Made by a program: the position numbers and the translations under genes
NCBI GenBank assembly: GCA_026075535.2
Contig: AP026543.1
Coordinates: 2,976,001 to 3,040,000 of the forward strand
Origin: Tricholoma matsutake
Taxonomy: Eukaryota > Basidiomycota > Agaricomycetes > Agaricales > Tricholomataceae
Direction: 5' to 3'
DNA length: 64,000 nucleotides
Shown: piece after piece, positions 32,505 through 42,905 of the stretch
Layout: every line of letters begins with the position of its first letter
Position numbering within the stretch: the stretch's first letter is position 1
The notes under the pieces: model-generated
What the model saw: the letters and a program-made list of their open reading frames with translations, nothing else
Databases searched by the model: none
Told to the model about the DNA's origin: nothing

Positions 32505-33344
32505 TCTTCTGTAACCATATAGTATCATCTAACATGTCGTGGACTCATTGAAAAGCCCATCTGGGGGTTGGTTTTGTGACGATGAGTGTAAAAGGAATGC
32601 TGGTTTCAGAGTAGGTGGTCGCAAACATTGCTGACAAGGAGATTAAGGAGAATAGTGAGTGATCAGGCTGACAGACCATTATTAAATTATGTAATTATTT
32701 CCTTATTTGGACATAGAGGGGGAGGGGTATGAACTACCCTTGGATGAATAAACCAAGGTCATATACTTGAAAAATTTCTTGCACACCGCTTGGTTGCAGA
32801 AAATATTTCAGTGTGGTAAATTACTGGTAAATTACAGGGGTCCAGGTGGCAGGCTGTAATTTACCAGTAATTTACTGGCAAATGCAGTGTTTCATTGTAG
32901 GAGAAGTGGCAGAGGTGGTACTCAGTTCTTGACTGGTTTGCTGCCCTCCAGGAGCATGTCATTTTACAGCACTTGCAGCCCCTGTCTGCCAATTCTTTTG
33001 AGCTTGTCACTCAGTCCACTAAACATACATTGATATCTCTCAGCTGTCCTTTGAAGCCTGATTGCTTTGTTTACAGGTTCTGTTGCTGGACTACTGGGGC
33101 CCATCAGGAGCCCTGCCCTTCACAGTGGCCAGTCGGCTTCATGCGTACTGCCAAACCTGGATTTGTTACTTGGAACTTTACATTATAGTAGCTCACACCA
33201 CTTTATTATGTTTGGTGCTTCTACTTCACAGGTAGACATTGCATTGAATGATCATGGTGTTGCTTCTGATGGACTCTCACTTGAGTTGTGTAAACAGTAG
33301 GGAATGGCATGGGCTTGGCAGCCCACATGGGTTATGGGTACAGG
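32505..33344. other. no gene recognised; contains a palindrome
   Basis: Short frames only. At 32815-32876 an inverted repeat pairs GGTAAATTACTGGTAAATTAC with its complement around a 16-nt spacer. It looks like a small foldback repeat remnant. Confidence 0.4.
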
Positions 33345-33767
33345 TCAGTATAAGGGCAACCTCAACCTCTAGCAAAGGGAAATCTGAAGTTAAAATTATA
33401 CTACATATTACAGGGATTGGAGGTGCACCTAGCAAAGGGAGAAAACTCTGAGGACCCTTTGCCAATGCCCAGTATATGTGAAGACTGCAAAAATCAAATA
33501 ATAATCTAAAAATAGAAAAGGTGGAGATAGGCAGATCAAGGCTGCCAAATGACATCATACCAAGGGATAGATGTCAGAAGGGGTGCTCCACCTCTAAATA
33601 TAAAACTGTCAACATGCACAAATGTGATAGAAGGGAAAATTGGTAATAAAATAAGGAAAAATCATAGAAAATGAAGAATAGGAGGAAATGAAGTGAGGAA
33701 AAATATAGGATGAATGTAAAAAATAGGAAAAACACATGGGGCATCCCCTAGTCCCCTTACATCACCC
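33345..33767 (-). mobile_element. probable 3' LTR of Gypsy A
   Basis: Non-coding, beginning on the minus strand with TGTAAGGGGACTAGGGG just after a purine-rich tract (GAGAGGGGGTGATG), and ending near 33348 with ...GGTTGCCCTTATA. The solo LTR at 31836 has similar ends, and TATAAGGGCAACCTCA recurs at the right edge of the window (63980). Exact ends are uncertain and no partner LTR was found. Confidence 0.55.
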
Positions 33768-33959
33768 CCTCTCTAAGATGCATCACCGGAATCTTTGGCA
33801 TCTAGCAGATCATCCACTAGTTGGTTGATGACCGTCTGCACAGTTTCTTTGCCATCTGATGTAGGTGTGGTATTGGAGGTAGTTGGAGGTGACATCATTT
33901 GGGTTCCGGGGGCCATGTCATCTTCTGGGGTGATAAGAGGTGGTATTAGGCAGGGTGAG

Positions 33960-35161
33960 TAGGCAATAGCATGGGTATGGGTACGGGTTATGAAACCACA
34001 ACCCATAACCCGTGCCAACCCGCCACCAAACCATGTGGTGCACCAAGTGTAGTACTTAATAATATATTCAAATCATTTAACTACCTACGAAAAAGTGGGG
34101 TGAGCCCAGGGAAAATGTTGGACAAGGGAGGTTTATATATATGCAACTATTTGGCCCTGTGTGCACACATGATGTGTGATCAACAATCAACATTTCAATG
34201 ATCAACAATAATGTGGATGCGTCATTTGTACATGTTTGTACAGCTGTGACGACAAGTCCTCCGAGTCCCCACCCACAACAAGGATGACCAGAACGACTGA
34301 ATGAGGAGGGCCCCAACACCCCAGAAGACCAAAACAAGGGCCTAAGGAATGTTGATGACATTTCTTGGGCCATATGTAAGTCTCTTTCTTTTCCTCTTAT
34401 TGTTTACTAACTAATGTTACTAGATCTAGCTATTGCCGATGATGCCTGCCACTGCCCCAAGCCCCTGCTCATGGGGTGGCTGGGTAGAATGATGACAGAT
34501 GACAGGAAGATGGGGATGATACAATGAGGACAGGATGACATGACAACAACAACGAAAGCAAAAAAGGCCCAAGAGATGTTGTCGACATCTCTTGGGCCAT
34601 TGGTAAGTTTTTTCTTCTTCTCATTTCTTTACTAACAATCTTTTTAGGTACTAACTAGAACTACTGACAACAACAATGAGAACAACAGGACAACAAGCCG
34701 ACCCAGCACTTGCCACACTGCTGTGAGACCCTGCTTGCAGGGTGGATTGCAGCTGTCAATGATGGACCAGGGGGGTAGGAGGAGGAGGATGATGACACAG
34801 AATGCTGATGACACAGAATTATGAGAGGGGAGAGGGGGTCACCACCACTGCGGCCCCCTGTGAGCAGGGTGAGGGCAGACAACGATGGAAGGGGACAGGA
34901 CAATGGGGATGACCGTGGCCCCAAACTCACAACCACCCTCCTCTCACTCGCAAATGCGAGGTGGGGGTGGTTCTTAGTGTAATTAAATAGTTTAGATAGA
35001 ATAATTTATTTACTCTGCAAAACCCATGCAGGAATTGACACCCACATGTACCTGCATGTACCCGCCGTGTACCAACCCACAGGTTGATGGGTTACTACCC
35101 ATGCGGGTACGGGTATGGGTAGAGATCTGGGCACCCATGGGAGTACCTGTGCTATTGCCTA
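33960..35161. mobile_element. hAT-type MITE (copy e) in Gypsy A integrase
   Basis: 1.2 kb. Ends TAGGCAATAGCATGGGTATG and inverted ...GTACCTGTGCTATTGCCTA; flanks AGGGTGAG and GGGATGAG agree at 6 of 8. It contains two hairpin-intron units (34310-34440, 34565-34650) with a different stem sequence from the 15877 array, plus GGGTGG-linked palindromes near 34455, 34730 and 34860. Confidence 0.82.
34565..34650 (+). repeat. hairpin-intron unit, variant stem
   Basis: A perfect 14-bp stem, GGCCCAAGAGATGT with ACATCTCTTGGGCC around TGTCG. It is followed by GGTAAGTTTT, TACTAAC and TTTTTAGGTAC, i.e. ideal fungal donor, branch point and acceptor within about 50 nt. A second unit at about 34330-34440 has GTAAGT, TACTAAC and ACTAG. 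Confidence 0.88.
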
Positions 35162-36600
35162 GGGATGAGTGTGCTGACTTGTGCATGAAGGGGGTGAAGC
35201 TGGTGGAAGCATTTACAGTATTCATTATATCGAAACAAACCTTTGGTAGAGCTTTGACCCAGCCCATTTGATTTTGTTCTACATGGAATCTGAGCACTTG
35301 TACAACTGTTTTGTTGAATCATTCTGATGCTCCATCCATTTGAGGGTGGTACACCATTGACATCTTGTGTTTGATGCCTGTAAGCTTCATTAATGCTCTC
35401 CAAAAATGTGAGACAAAGAGTTTGTCGTGGTCAGTGATGAGTTTGAGTGGTAATCCATTCTCACAGAACCATTTGTCGAAGAATATTGTTGCAAATTCTT
35501 CCGCCGTCATGTTGGTTTTGCATGGTGCCAGTTGGATATCAGCATTCAGTCTGTCAGTCATGGTGACAATGGTGTTGAAATCATTGTCTTTGGGTAGTGG
35601 GCCTATGAAATCAATTGCAACTGAGTCGAATCGCTTGTCGGGTACAGGTAGAGGGTGTAGGGGTCCCCCTGGTTTTGAAGTGGTGTTTTTGTTTTATTGG
35701 CATTTGGTGCATGAGAAGGATGTATGCGTTGATGAGGTCTTTCCTCATGTTAGGCCAGTAAAAATTGGTTTGGAGTGCATTGTATGACTTATCAGTGCCA
35801 AAGTGGCCAAGGTTGTCATGGGCCAGACAGAATAAAGATTCTCATAGGTTTTTGTGATGAGACATTGGCCAATGAAAATCAGGCCGTTTCATGACGTGAT
35901 TTGGAGTTTGTTGTCAGTGATTCCCCAAGCGAGGTCGGTAGCCAGTGCTTTACACCAGGGGTCATTGTGGTACCTGTCCTTTATATCTTGTACAAAGGAA
36001 GGGTCTGAGTGAATCTTGAATACATTGGTGACAATACTAGAATGATAGTTAATGGGGTCAGGTAAATGAGAAATGCATCTGCGATGCAGTTGTCATCACT
36101 GTTGATGTAATTGATGGAACAGTCGTATTGCAACATGTATTCCATCCACCGGGCCTGATGTTTTGATAGTTCCTTTTGCATGTCAAAGTTTTGCAGTGTT
36201 TGATGGTCTGTGTAAATCATGAATTCTGAACTGAGGAGGTCGTATCGCCATTTTTTGAGGGCTCATATGATTGAAAGCATCTCTTGTTCATGGACAGGGT
36301 AATGCAGTTCGGTGCCATGAAGTTGACGGCTCTCAAAGGTGACCAGCCTGGCGGTTTCCCATGTAGGTCCAAATGACAAGATAGCACCAGTGTGTCGTTG
36401 TGAAGCATCACAGGTAACAAAGATTTTGTTCTCACCTGGATTGTGATGGTCAATCATTGTGAGGCAGTCACACGATACTACCAGGGCTTTGATTGATTCA
36501 AAGGCTCGGTGATGCTCAGAGGTCCACACAGGGAACACAGTGTTGCATTCTTTACGTGTCAGGGGTGTCAGTAGCGTGGTGTGTTCTGCCAGAGCCGGTA

Positions 36601-39600
36601 AGGTAGAATTCATCCATAAGCAACAAATGTCACATGACCAGCGTGACAATGTCCAAAACAATTTTTTTTTTACAAAATCCATCTCTCCGTAGCACATAGA
36701 CACTTTATCCAAAAGGTATTTTCAGGGAAATGTTTTAAATTAGCTAGTACAAGACATGAGATAGTCAGTTTTGTGTAAGAAGACGTAGTGAAATCAATTT
36801 AATCAAAATAACACGTAAACACATCAATTTCAGTGCGTCGTGTCGTGAAAAAACCTCATACCTTGCTCGAATGCACTGGTTGCATGGGGGCTAAGCAGGA
36901 GTTATCACTGTCACAGATTGCCAATCTTGCTAAGGGTCTCCCATGCTTGCTAGAGTCAGTGAAATGGAGGAAATGCAATGTTAGTCATGAGGCTCAGCAT
37001 AGTAACGGGAAGGAAAACACTGCTGCCATATGTCATTACCATTATTGCTGCATGAATAGACAATTTAACATTTTACATACCTGACATCAGATCAGTCTTT
37101 CTGTGGACCCAGAGCTTCCACCCATAAATAGCTCAGATCAGCATGGCGATGCCAACTTGGACGCGTTGATGTGTCAACCATTGGAGGACACAGCTCCAGA
37201 GCTAAATGTGGGAGCCAGAAATGAAGTGCCACCTTCCTGGTTCTATGGAAAACTTGAGTATCGAGCCAGAAAATCTGAATTCCTGCCATCTAGTGCTCCC
37301 TGGCAATATGTACATATTTACACATTGCCAACACAACCAGTAGAGCCAGACTCGGACTCTGCTCCTCCTACATCGGCCCAGCCATGCAATGGTGATCCCA
37401 GTGAGGATATAATGATGGCTTCACTGATTGAAGAAGGTCCTGAGCCCGAGGAAGAACTGGACAACATGCCAGCAGAGGAGGATCCTGATGTCATCAAAGA
37501 TGTCGATGCGGTCCCTGCAGCTGTGCTCAATGGCCAGGAGCACCAAGCACCAATGCAAGTCCAGGCTTTGAAGGCTCTGAAAGATTTGACAAACATCTTG
37601 CACCCTCCGAGGACAAATGATGCAGGATACACAGACCCTCAAATTGATCCATTTTCATGGATCTGAATGGAGGGAATGCAAGCCATGCTAAATTTCTTCA
37701 CTAATACGAAGTCAAATACCTATGATAAATGGGGTGCATCAGGATGTCAAGCTGCCATCTCTTTGGGATGAGGTACATACTGCACGTGTCAACTTACCCG
37801 ACTCTTGAGGCAATTTATCAAAGATCGTGACATCTTGCCACTTAATCCATATGGAAACTGGAACAAGTCCTTACTTGTGGATGAAGATCTTTTGATGGAC
37901 ATCAACCTCTACTTGCAAGAGCTTGGAAAGGAGATATCTGCAAAGAAGGTGGTTGAGTTCTTGGCTCACCCAGATATCAAGGAAAAGCATGGAATTACTA
38001 AAAATATCTTGCAGTCAACAGCATGACATTACCTAAAAACACTTGGTTACCATTTCATGGTGCTGAGGAAGGGGCAGTATGCTGATGGTCATGAGCAGGA
38101 AGATGTTGTGTGGTATCATGATCACAGATTCCTACCTGCATGGTGCAAGATTCAAGATTGGATGCATACCTGGACCAAGGATAACTTACCTGAGGTGATC
38201 ACAGTCAATGGCAAGCGAGTCATTGTGTGGTTTCATGATGAGGTCATCTTTTATGCACATGATCAACACAAGAAGGCTTGGTACCATAAGGATGTGGCTC
38301 CAAAACCATACATCAAAGGCGAGGGGGCATCACTTATGATTGTGGATTTTGTTTCAGCAGATTTTGGATGGCTACAGTCACCTGATGGGAGAAAAATGCA
38401 TGGCACATAATGAAACCAGGAAAAAATTGAGACAGATACTTCACAAGTGAGGATATCATGGAGCAGGCCAACGCAGCTATGGACATCCTCACAGAACATT
38501 ATCCTGAGTACAAACATGTATTTGTTTACGACAACGCACCTAGCCATCTCAAACGTCCTGAGGGTTCTGTAACAGCGTGAAATATGCCAAAGTACACACC
38601 CAAACCTGGCACAAATTGGGGAATTGAGGTGTCAAAACGTGATCTCAATGGGAACTTGGAGTATAATACTGATGGATCAATCAAGAAGCACAAAATACCC
38701 ATGCAAGATAGCATGTTGATGGATGGGACAGTTCAGCCTCTGTACTTCCCTGAAGGCCATGAACATGCTGGTGTGTTCAAAGGTATGGCAGTAATTTTGG
38801 AAGAGCAGGGTTTTGCAGGCACGTGAAAGTTACGTGCTGAGTGCAAAAACTTCAAATGTGCCCCACCTGCATTGGACTGCTGCTGCCACTGACTTCTTTT
38901 CAATCAACCGGATTTCCAAGATGTCGACACTATTCTTGGAGCTGCATGTGAAGCTCGCAGTTTTCAGCTCATTTTCTTGCCAAAGTTTCACTGCAAGCTC
39001 AATTTCATAGAGCAGTGCTGGGGCTATGCTAAACAACTCTATTGATTAAATCTGGAATCATCGCAAGAAGATCACCTGGAGAGAAATGCATTGGCAGCCC
39101 TTGATGCGATCCCTCTTGTGTCAATGCGATGGTTAGTTTTGCAATATCTCCTGTGATTATGCTTACTCATTAATAATTTGTTTTAAGCTTTGCAAAGCAT
39201 TCACAGCAGTTCATGGATGCATATGCTAAAGGTCTCAATGGCCAAGACTTTGATGGATGACCTCGAGAAAGCACAGCTAACTTGAACAAAAAACTGTGCT
39301 TCCTTTGACCTCTTCATATTTTAATCTGTCCATATTACTACTCATCTTATAATGGTCTTAAATTTGTTCATAGTTCCTTGTTATATCTCGCAATCATTCC
39401 ACTTGATCTGTAGATAATCTTACTTTTGGAATTCCAAACCCAGTACAAATTAGTATTCTAAACCACTTGGTACATAGAGCTTAATACATATTATAATAGT
39501 TCCCTGAAAGCAGAATTTGAAAAGAGGGGGTGGAATGAGTTCACCAGCCATTTTGTGGACTTTTCTCCTGTTAAAGACGAGCGTGTCACAAAAAAGTAAC

Positions 39601-39638
39601 AGCACATGACGTTTGTTGGCTATGGATGAATTCTACCT
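36601..39638 (+). mobile_element. Tc1/IS630-like DNA transposon, 3.04 kb, inserted in Gypsy A
   Basis: Flanked by TA on both sides (36599-36600, 39639-39640). The terminal inverted repeats begin AGGTAGAATTCATCCATA, and similarity continues imperfectly for another 20 bp or so. It splits Gypsy A between the RT end (VQYISRFL) and the tether/RNase H part (PALAEHTTLLTPL), which is where an uninterrupted Gypsy polyprotein would read on. It encodes a DDE transposase on the plus strand. Confidence 0.95.
37103..39260 (+). pseudogene. DDE transposase of the Tc1/IS630-like element, broken
   Basis: The N-terminal 187 residues (37103-37666) are acidic, Pro-rich and end PQIDPFSWI. A block with LNPYGNWNKS and ISAKKVVEFLAHPDIKEKHGI at 37805-38026 may be the DNA-binding region. 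The catalytic part has VIVWFHDEVIFYAHD (first Asp) at about 38220, KGEGASLMIVDFVSADFGWL at about 38317, and HVFVYDNAPSHLKRP (second Asp) at about 38514. PKYTPKPGTNWGIE follows at about 38585, LYFPEGHEHAGVFKGMAVILEEQGF at about 38740, and KFHCKLNFIEQCWGYAKQLY (Glu) at about 38985-39045. FHDE, DNA..H and NFIEQCW are the classic IS630/Tc1 DDE landmarks. Stops at about 37770 (TGA), 38024 (TGA, Arg expected) and 38409, plus frameshifts, inactivate it. Confidence 0.85.
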
Positions 39639-39639
39639 T

Positions 39640-40752
39640 AAGAACCTGGAGATGTACTGCACTAGACCCAGGAAATGCCATACTTCCTTGGCAGATGTTG
39701 GGGTTGGCCAATCAAGGATGCAACAGACTTTTGAGCCATCCGCTTCGATGCCTCTCTGTGAAATGGTGTAACCCAGGAAGTTGAGTTCAGTGTTGAAAAG
39801 GCTTGATTTCTTAGGAGAGCAGTACAGTTGAGCTTTATTCAGGTTTTTGAGGACCAGGGATACATTATGTTCATGTTCTGCCAGTGTCTGGGACCAGATG
39901 ATGATGTTGTCTAAGTAGACGTGCAGATCTGGCCGATGAGATCTCTGAGGGCCATTGTTACATGATGCTGGTGGGTTGCAGGGGAGTTTCGGAGGCCCAT
40001 GGGCATTACCACCCATTCCCATAAGCCAAATGGGGTCAGTGTAGCAGTATACTTGATGTGGTTGGGATGTACTAGCATTTGGAGAAATGAGTTTGTCATG
40101 TCGATCTTCCCCCAGATTTTACCTTTCACACAGTCGGCCAAGATGTCATCTATTTGTGGCAGGGGGTAGCTATCAGGGATGATGGTGCGGTTGAGTTTTC
40201 AGTAATCATTTACCCAGCGGGGCAATACAGTAGTGTCCACCTTGGGAATGATGAAGGAGGGGGACATGTATTGCGAGGATGAAGGTCTTATTCGTCCTGC
40301 AGTGTAATGTTGATCAATTAAGGTTTTCCACCCATTGCAGTACTTGCAGGGACAGGAGTATGCACATGCAGTTGAGATGGGAATCCCTGGTCTGACGTCG
40401 ATGTGGTGATATACATCTGGTGGGAGGTCACAAACATGTGGTATGTCTGTCAGGAAACAGTTGGCATATTTTTCTTTGTATTTTTTATCTAATTTGGTCA
40501 GTTGAGAATCAGTCATTAATTGTTTGATATGGGTTTTGATGAGTCCCACAATGTTGTGGTCTCCTACAGTGTATGCGTGCATGTTGAATTTGGTGGGTCA
40601 TTCTTCAAAGTGTAAGAGTAGTTCACAATGTACAAGCTTCCACAGGTCATGGATTTTGAGATGGTTTTCTTTGATTAGGCAAGCTTCACATCAGCATTGT
40701 ACAGCAGGTGATATTCTAGGAGGAGTTGGCTGCAAGGCTTCAAGGGGGTTCA
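39640..40752 (-). pseudogene. Gypsy A reverse transcriptase, broken
   Basis: On the minus strand: FLTDIPHVCDLPPDVYHHIDV at about 40460, SPSFIIPKVDTTVLPRWVNDY, then a stop (about 40200). IDMTNSFLQMLVHP is at about 40090 and TPFGLWEWVVMPMGLRNSPATHQ at about 40030. The catalytic box reads VYLDNIIIWS at about 39900-39925, with Asn for the second Asp of YLDD. LNFLGYTISQRGIEAD and WPTPTSAKEVWHFLGLVQYISRFL run to the transposon edge. The Asp to Asn change lies in a C-A that would be C-G in the intact codon pair. Catalytically dead as written. Confidence 0.85.
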
Positions 40753-41538
40753 TCAGGTCAAACTGGTATCTTTGGCAATGACAGTATGTAATTCAGCGTC
40801 GACTACAATTTTGTTTCCAATGAGGAAGTCGAGTCCAAGAATAATATCTGTTTGGAGGTTGGGGCAAATTATGGTGTTGAGCATGCATGATTTCCATTGA
40901 GCATCGGGGGAGATGAGGTTCAGTCTACAGTATTGTAATAAAAGTACAGGTTCAGCCCGAGGTTGGCCAGAGATGAAGGCAGCGGAAACAGTAAAAGGTT
41001 TGAACAGTTTGTGGGGAATGAGGCCATATATTTTGATGGTATCTTCAGATATCAGCACTGGGGAAGCACCATAGTTGATTAGCACTTGGATCGGGGACAG
41101 TGCACAGGTGAACAGTGCATCAATGCAACAGTTCCACCAGAAGTGTTCAGGGAGCAGGAGATTAGGCAAAGGATCAACATACTCATTGAATTCATCAGAG
41201 TCCACAAAGTCTTCATCAATGTAGTCCTCGTGCATGTCAGCACTAAACATAGCACCAACTACAGGAGTGTTGCATGTATCAAAAGTGGTTTTAGTGCATA
41301 ATGCATGCATGGTGGTGACTGTTTTGCATGCTTCCAAGGTTGGTCTTTCATTCATGCAGGTACATGAGAAATGGCCCACATAGAATTTTTGGCACTTGTA
41401 ACAGCCTTGGTGTTGATCGAGGAGGTCCTTTTCAGGTTGACTGAGTTTTGGCAGGGCGATGAAGCTAATGAACGAGGTAGTGGGGGCAGTGCCAGTAGAG
41501 GGCAGGGCTATGGTCATTGTATGCATGTGGGTGGGCAT
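40753..41538 (-). pseudogene. Gypsy A zinc knuckle and aspartic protease, active site lost
   Basis: CYKCQKFYVGHFSCTC at about 41360-41410 is a CCHC knuckle with a longer C-H spacing than usual (C-x2-C-x6-H-x4-C). The protease follows: IQVLINYGASPVLI, where the catalytic Asp of D-x-G is Asn (ATCAAC, consistent with an older ATCGAC), and ending DIILGLDFLIGNKI. The frame is open through 261 residues. No function is expected without the Asp. Confidence 0.78.
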
Positions 41539-42383
41539 TGAGTTGTCTGGGAGAGCTTGGCAGCCATCTTCGTGGCCTGCACCATGCTAGATGAGATCTG
41601 TTTCTGCTGCATAGTGAGTTGCAAATTGAGGATTACAATGCAGTGGATCCAGGATTCAATGTCGTCAACAGCGTCAAGTTCCTTCTTGTCAGCACGGTAT
41701 GCGAGGTGGAGCACTGGTTTGAGATGAGCAACAAGGTGTGCATGGAAGTGTTCGGCGGGGGTATGTTGGAGGGATTCAGCTGCCTTGAGTTCATTGTTGG
41801 CTTTGTGGACAGATACTGACTGCTCATAGAATTTGCGCTCTCCTTGTGGGGCAATGAGTTCCTGAATGAGTTCATCTTCCCAGTCACTTGGGAGCCACTT
41901 GTGTTTGATCTCAAGCATGAACTCTGTGAAGCTAAGGCTGGTAAGATGGGCACTGTCAGATTCGATCCATGATTGCATGAACTCTGATTCAAACAAATAG
42001 ATGATACGTCCAACTTGCTCATTTTCAGGGATTTCCTTGTACGTGAAAAAGTGTTTACAGCCATAGTCGAATTTGCAGAGGTTTGTGATGGTGATGGAGC
42101 CAGCGGATAGAAGAGGGGGCTGACTGGTAGATGATTGCAGGACAGTCTCAGGGGCATACGGTAAGTTTGCGATGTATGGGTCAATGGGTGCCATTGTTAA
42201 ACATTGCGTGCAGGGAACAGAGTCGAAGTCAGAAGAATCAGCACGAGGGCGATGCGTACGAGGAGGATGTAGATGGTTGTGTATGGGTGGGGACGGTGCC
42301 AGTGGGGGCAAGGGTGAGGATGGTGGGGTGGTGTCGTGCTCCAGCTCTGCAGCTGGGTGTTGCTGTTGATAGGGATTCTCCAT
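41514..42383 (-). pseudogene. Gypsy A gag
   Basis: Open frame of about 290 residues from ATG at 42383. It has a Pro-rich N-terminus, GCKHFFTYKEIPENEQVGRIIYLF, MQSWIESDSAHLTSLSFTEFM, WLPSDWEDELIQELIAPQGERKFYEQSVSV, and HLKPVLHLAYRADKKELDAVDD. This is the helical retrotransposon Gag fold. It overlaps the protease frame by about 25 bases at its end, as in elements using frameshifting, but the knuckle lies in the protease frame. Confidence 0.72.
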
Positions 42384-42399
42384 TTTTCTTGGGCAATGC

Positions 42400-42905
42400 A
42401 AGGTTTATAAGTTTGGCAGTGTTTGGTGATGTGTTGTCAAAGGAAGTATTGCTTCTGTTTAATGAAGGGCAGATGGGGGGGGAAAGAAGCTCGAGAAGTG
42501 TGATGCAGTGATAAGGGGGTTAAGCAGTCCATGATCGCAAGGTTACTATCTGATTATGTAGGGTTGTAGTGCACATGTGTGTTCAAGGTTGCAGGTTTCA
42601 GAATCTTAGGGTGGGGTGGGGTGTCACTGCAAAGGTCTCATTATGTGAACGAGGAGGAGGGAGAATATAGTTGTTATCAAGTAAGATCAGTGTAGTCAGT
42701 CCGAGGTGGAACAAGGACAGGTCATTTGACTTGAAAAAAAAGGGGAAGGATGAAGGGTCATCCAACACTAAGGGTGACTCAAGGAATAAGTGGAACAGAG
42801 TATATTGTTGATGAAACAAGATGAGATACAATACACGGTTTGGAATAGTAGATATCATTGTATGTCATGTGACCATTATATTAGTAATGCTTATGTAAGA
42901 GGTAC
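42400..42905. other. junction stretch between Gypsy A and Gypsy B
   Basis: Non-coding. It should hold the leader and 5' LTR of Gypsy A, but no match to the 3' LTR at 33345-33767 was seen. A near-palindrome TGTAAGAGGTACTCTTACA lies at the Gypsy B edge (about 42894-42912). Confidence 0.4.

Larger units (their letters stand above)
33773..36598 (-). pseudogene. Gypsy A RNase H and integrase, split by a MITE
   Basis: The RNase H part starts at 36598: PALAEHTTLLTPLTRKE, then FVTCDASQRHTGAIL, a LHYPVHEQEMLSII segment, YTDHQTLQNFDMQKELSKHQARW, and INSDDNCIADAF at about 36080. The integrase has a zinc-binding H2C2-like part near 35800 and the core with LKLITDHDKLFVSHFW (second Asp) and YHPQMDGASE (Glu) at about 35330-35460. 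The C-terminal piece YSPCLIPPLITPEDD follows after the MITE, to the stop at 33773. TDHDK replaces the usual TDRDK, a CpG-type change. No chromodomain is present. Several stops and frameshifts. Confidence 0.8.
33345..42400 (-). mobile_element. Gypsy A: Ty3/Gypsy retrotransposon, decayed, with two insertions
   Basis: Minus-strand order gag (42383-41514), protease (41538-40753), RT (about 40700-39640), RNase H (36598-about 35950), integrase (about 35940-33773), then a probable 3' LTR (33345-33767). It is split by a Tc1/IS630-like transposon at 36601-39638 and a MITE at 33960-35161. No 5' LTR could be delimited; 42400-42905 shows no clear match to the 3' LTR. It abuts truncated Gypsy B at about 42905. 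Confidence 0.85.

Noticed and set aside
42400..42905. Gypsy A 5' LTR
   Set aside because: Expected here, but no match to the 33345-33767 LTR could be seen by eye.
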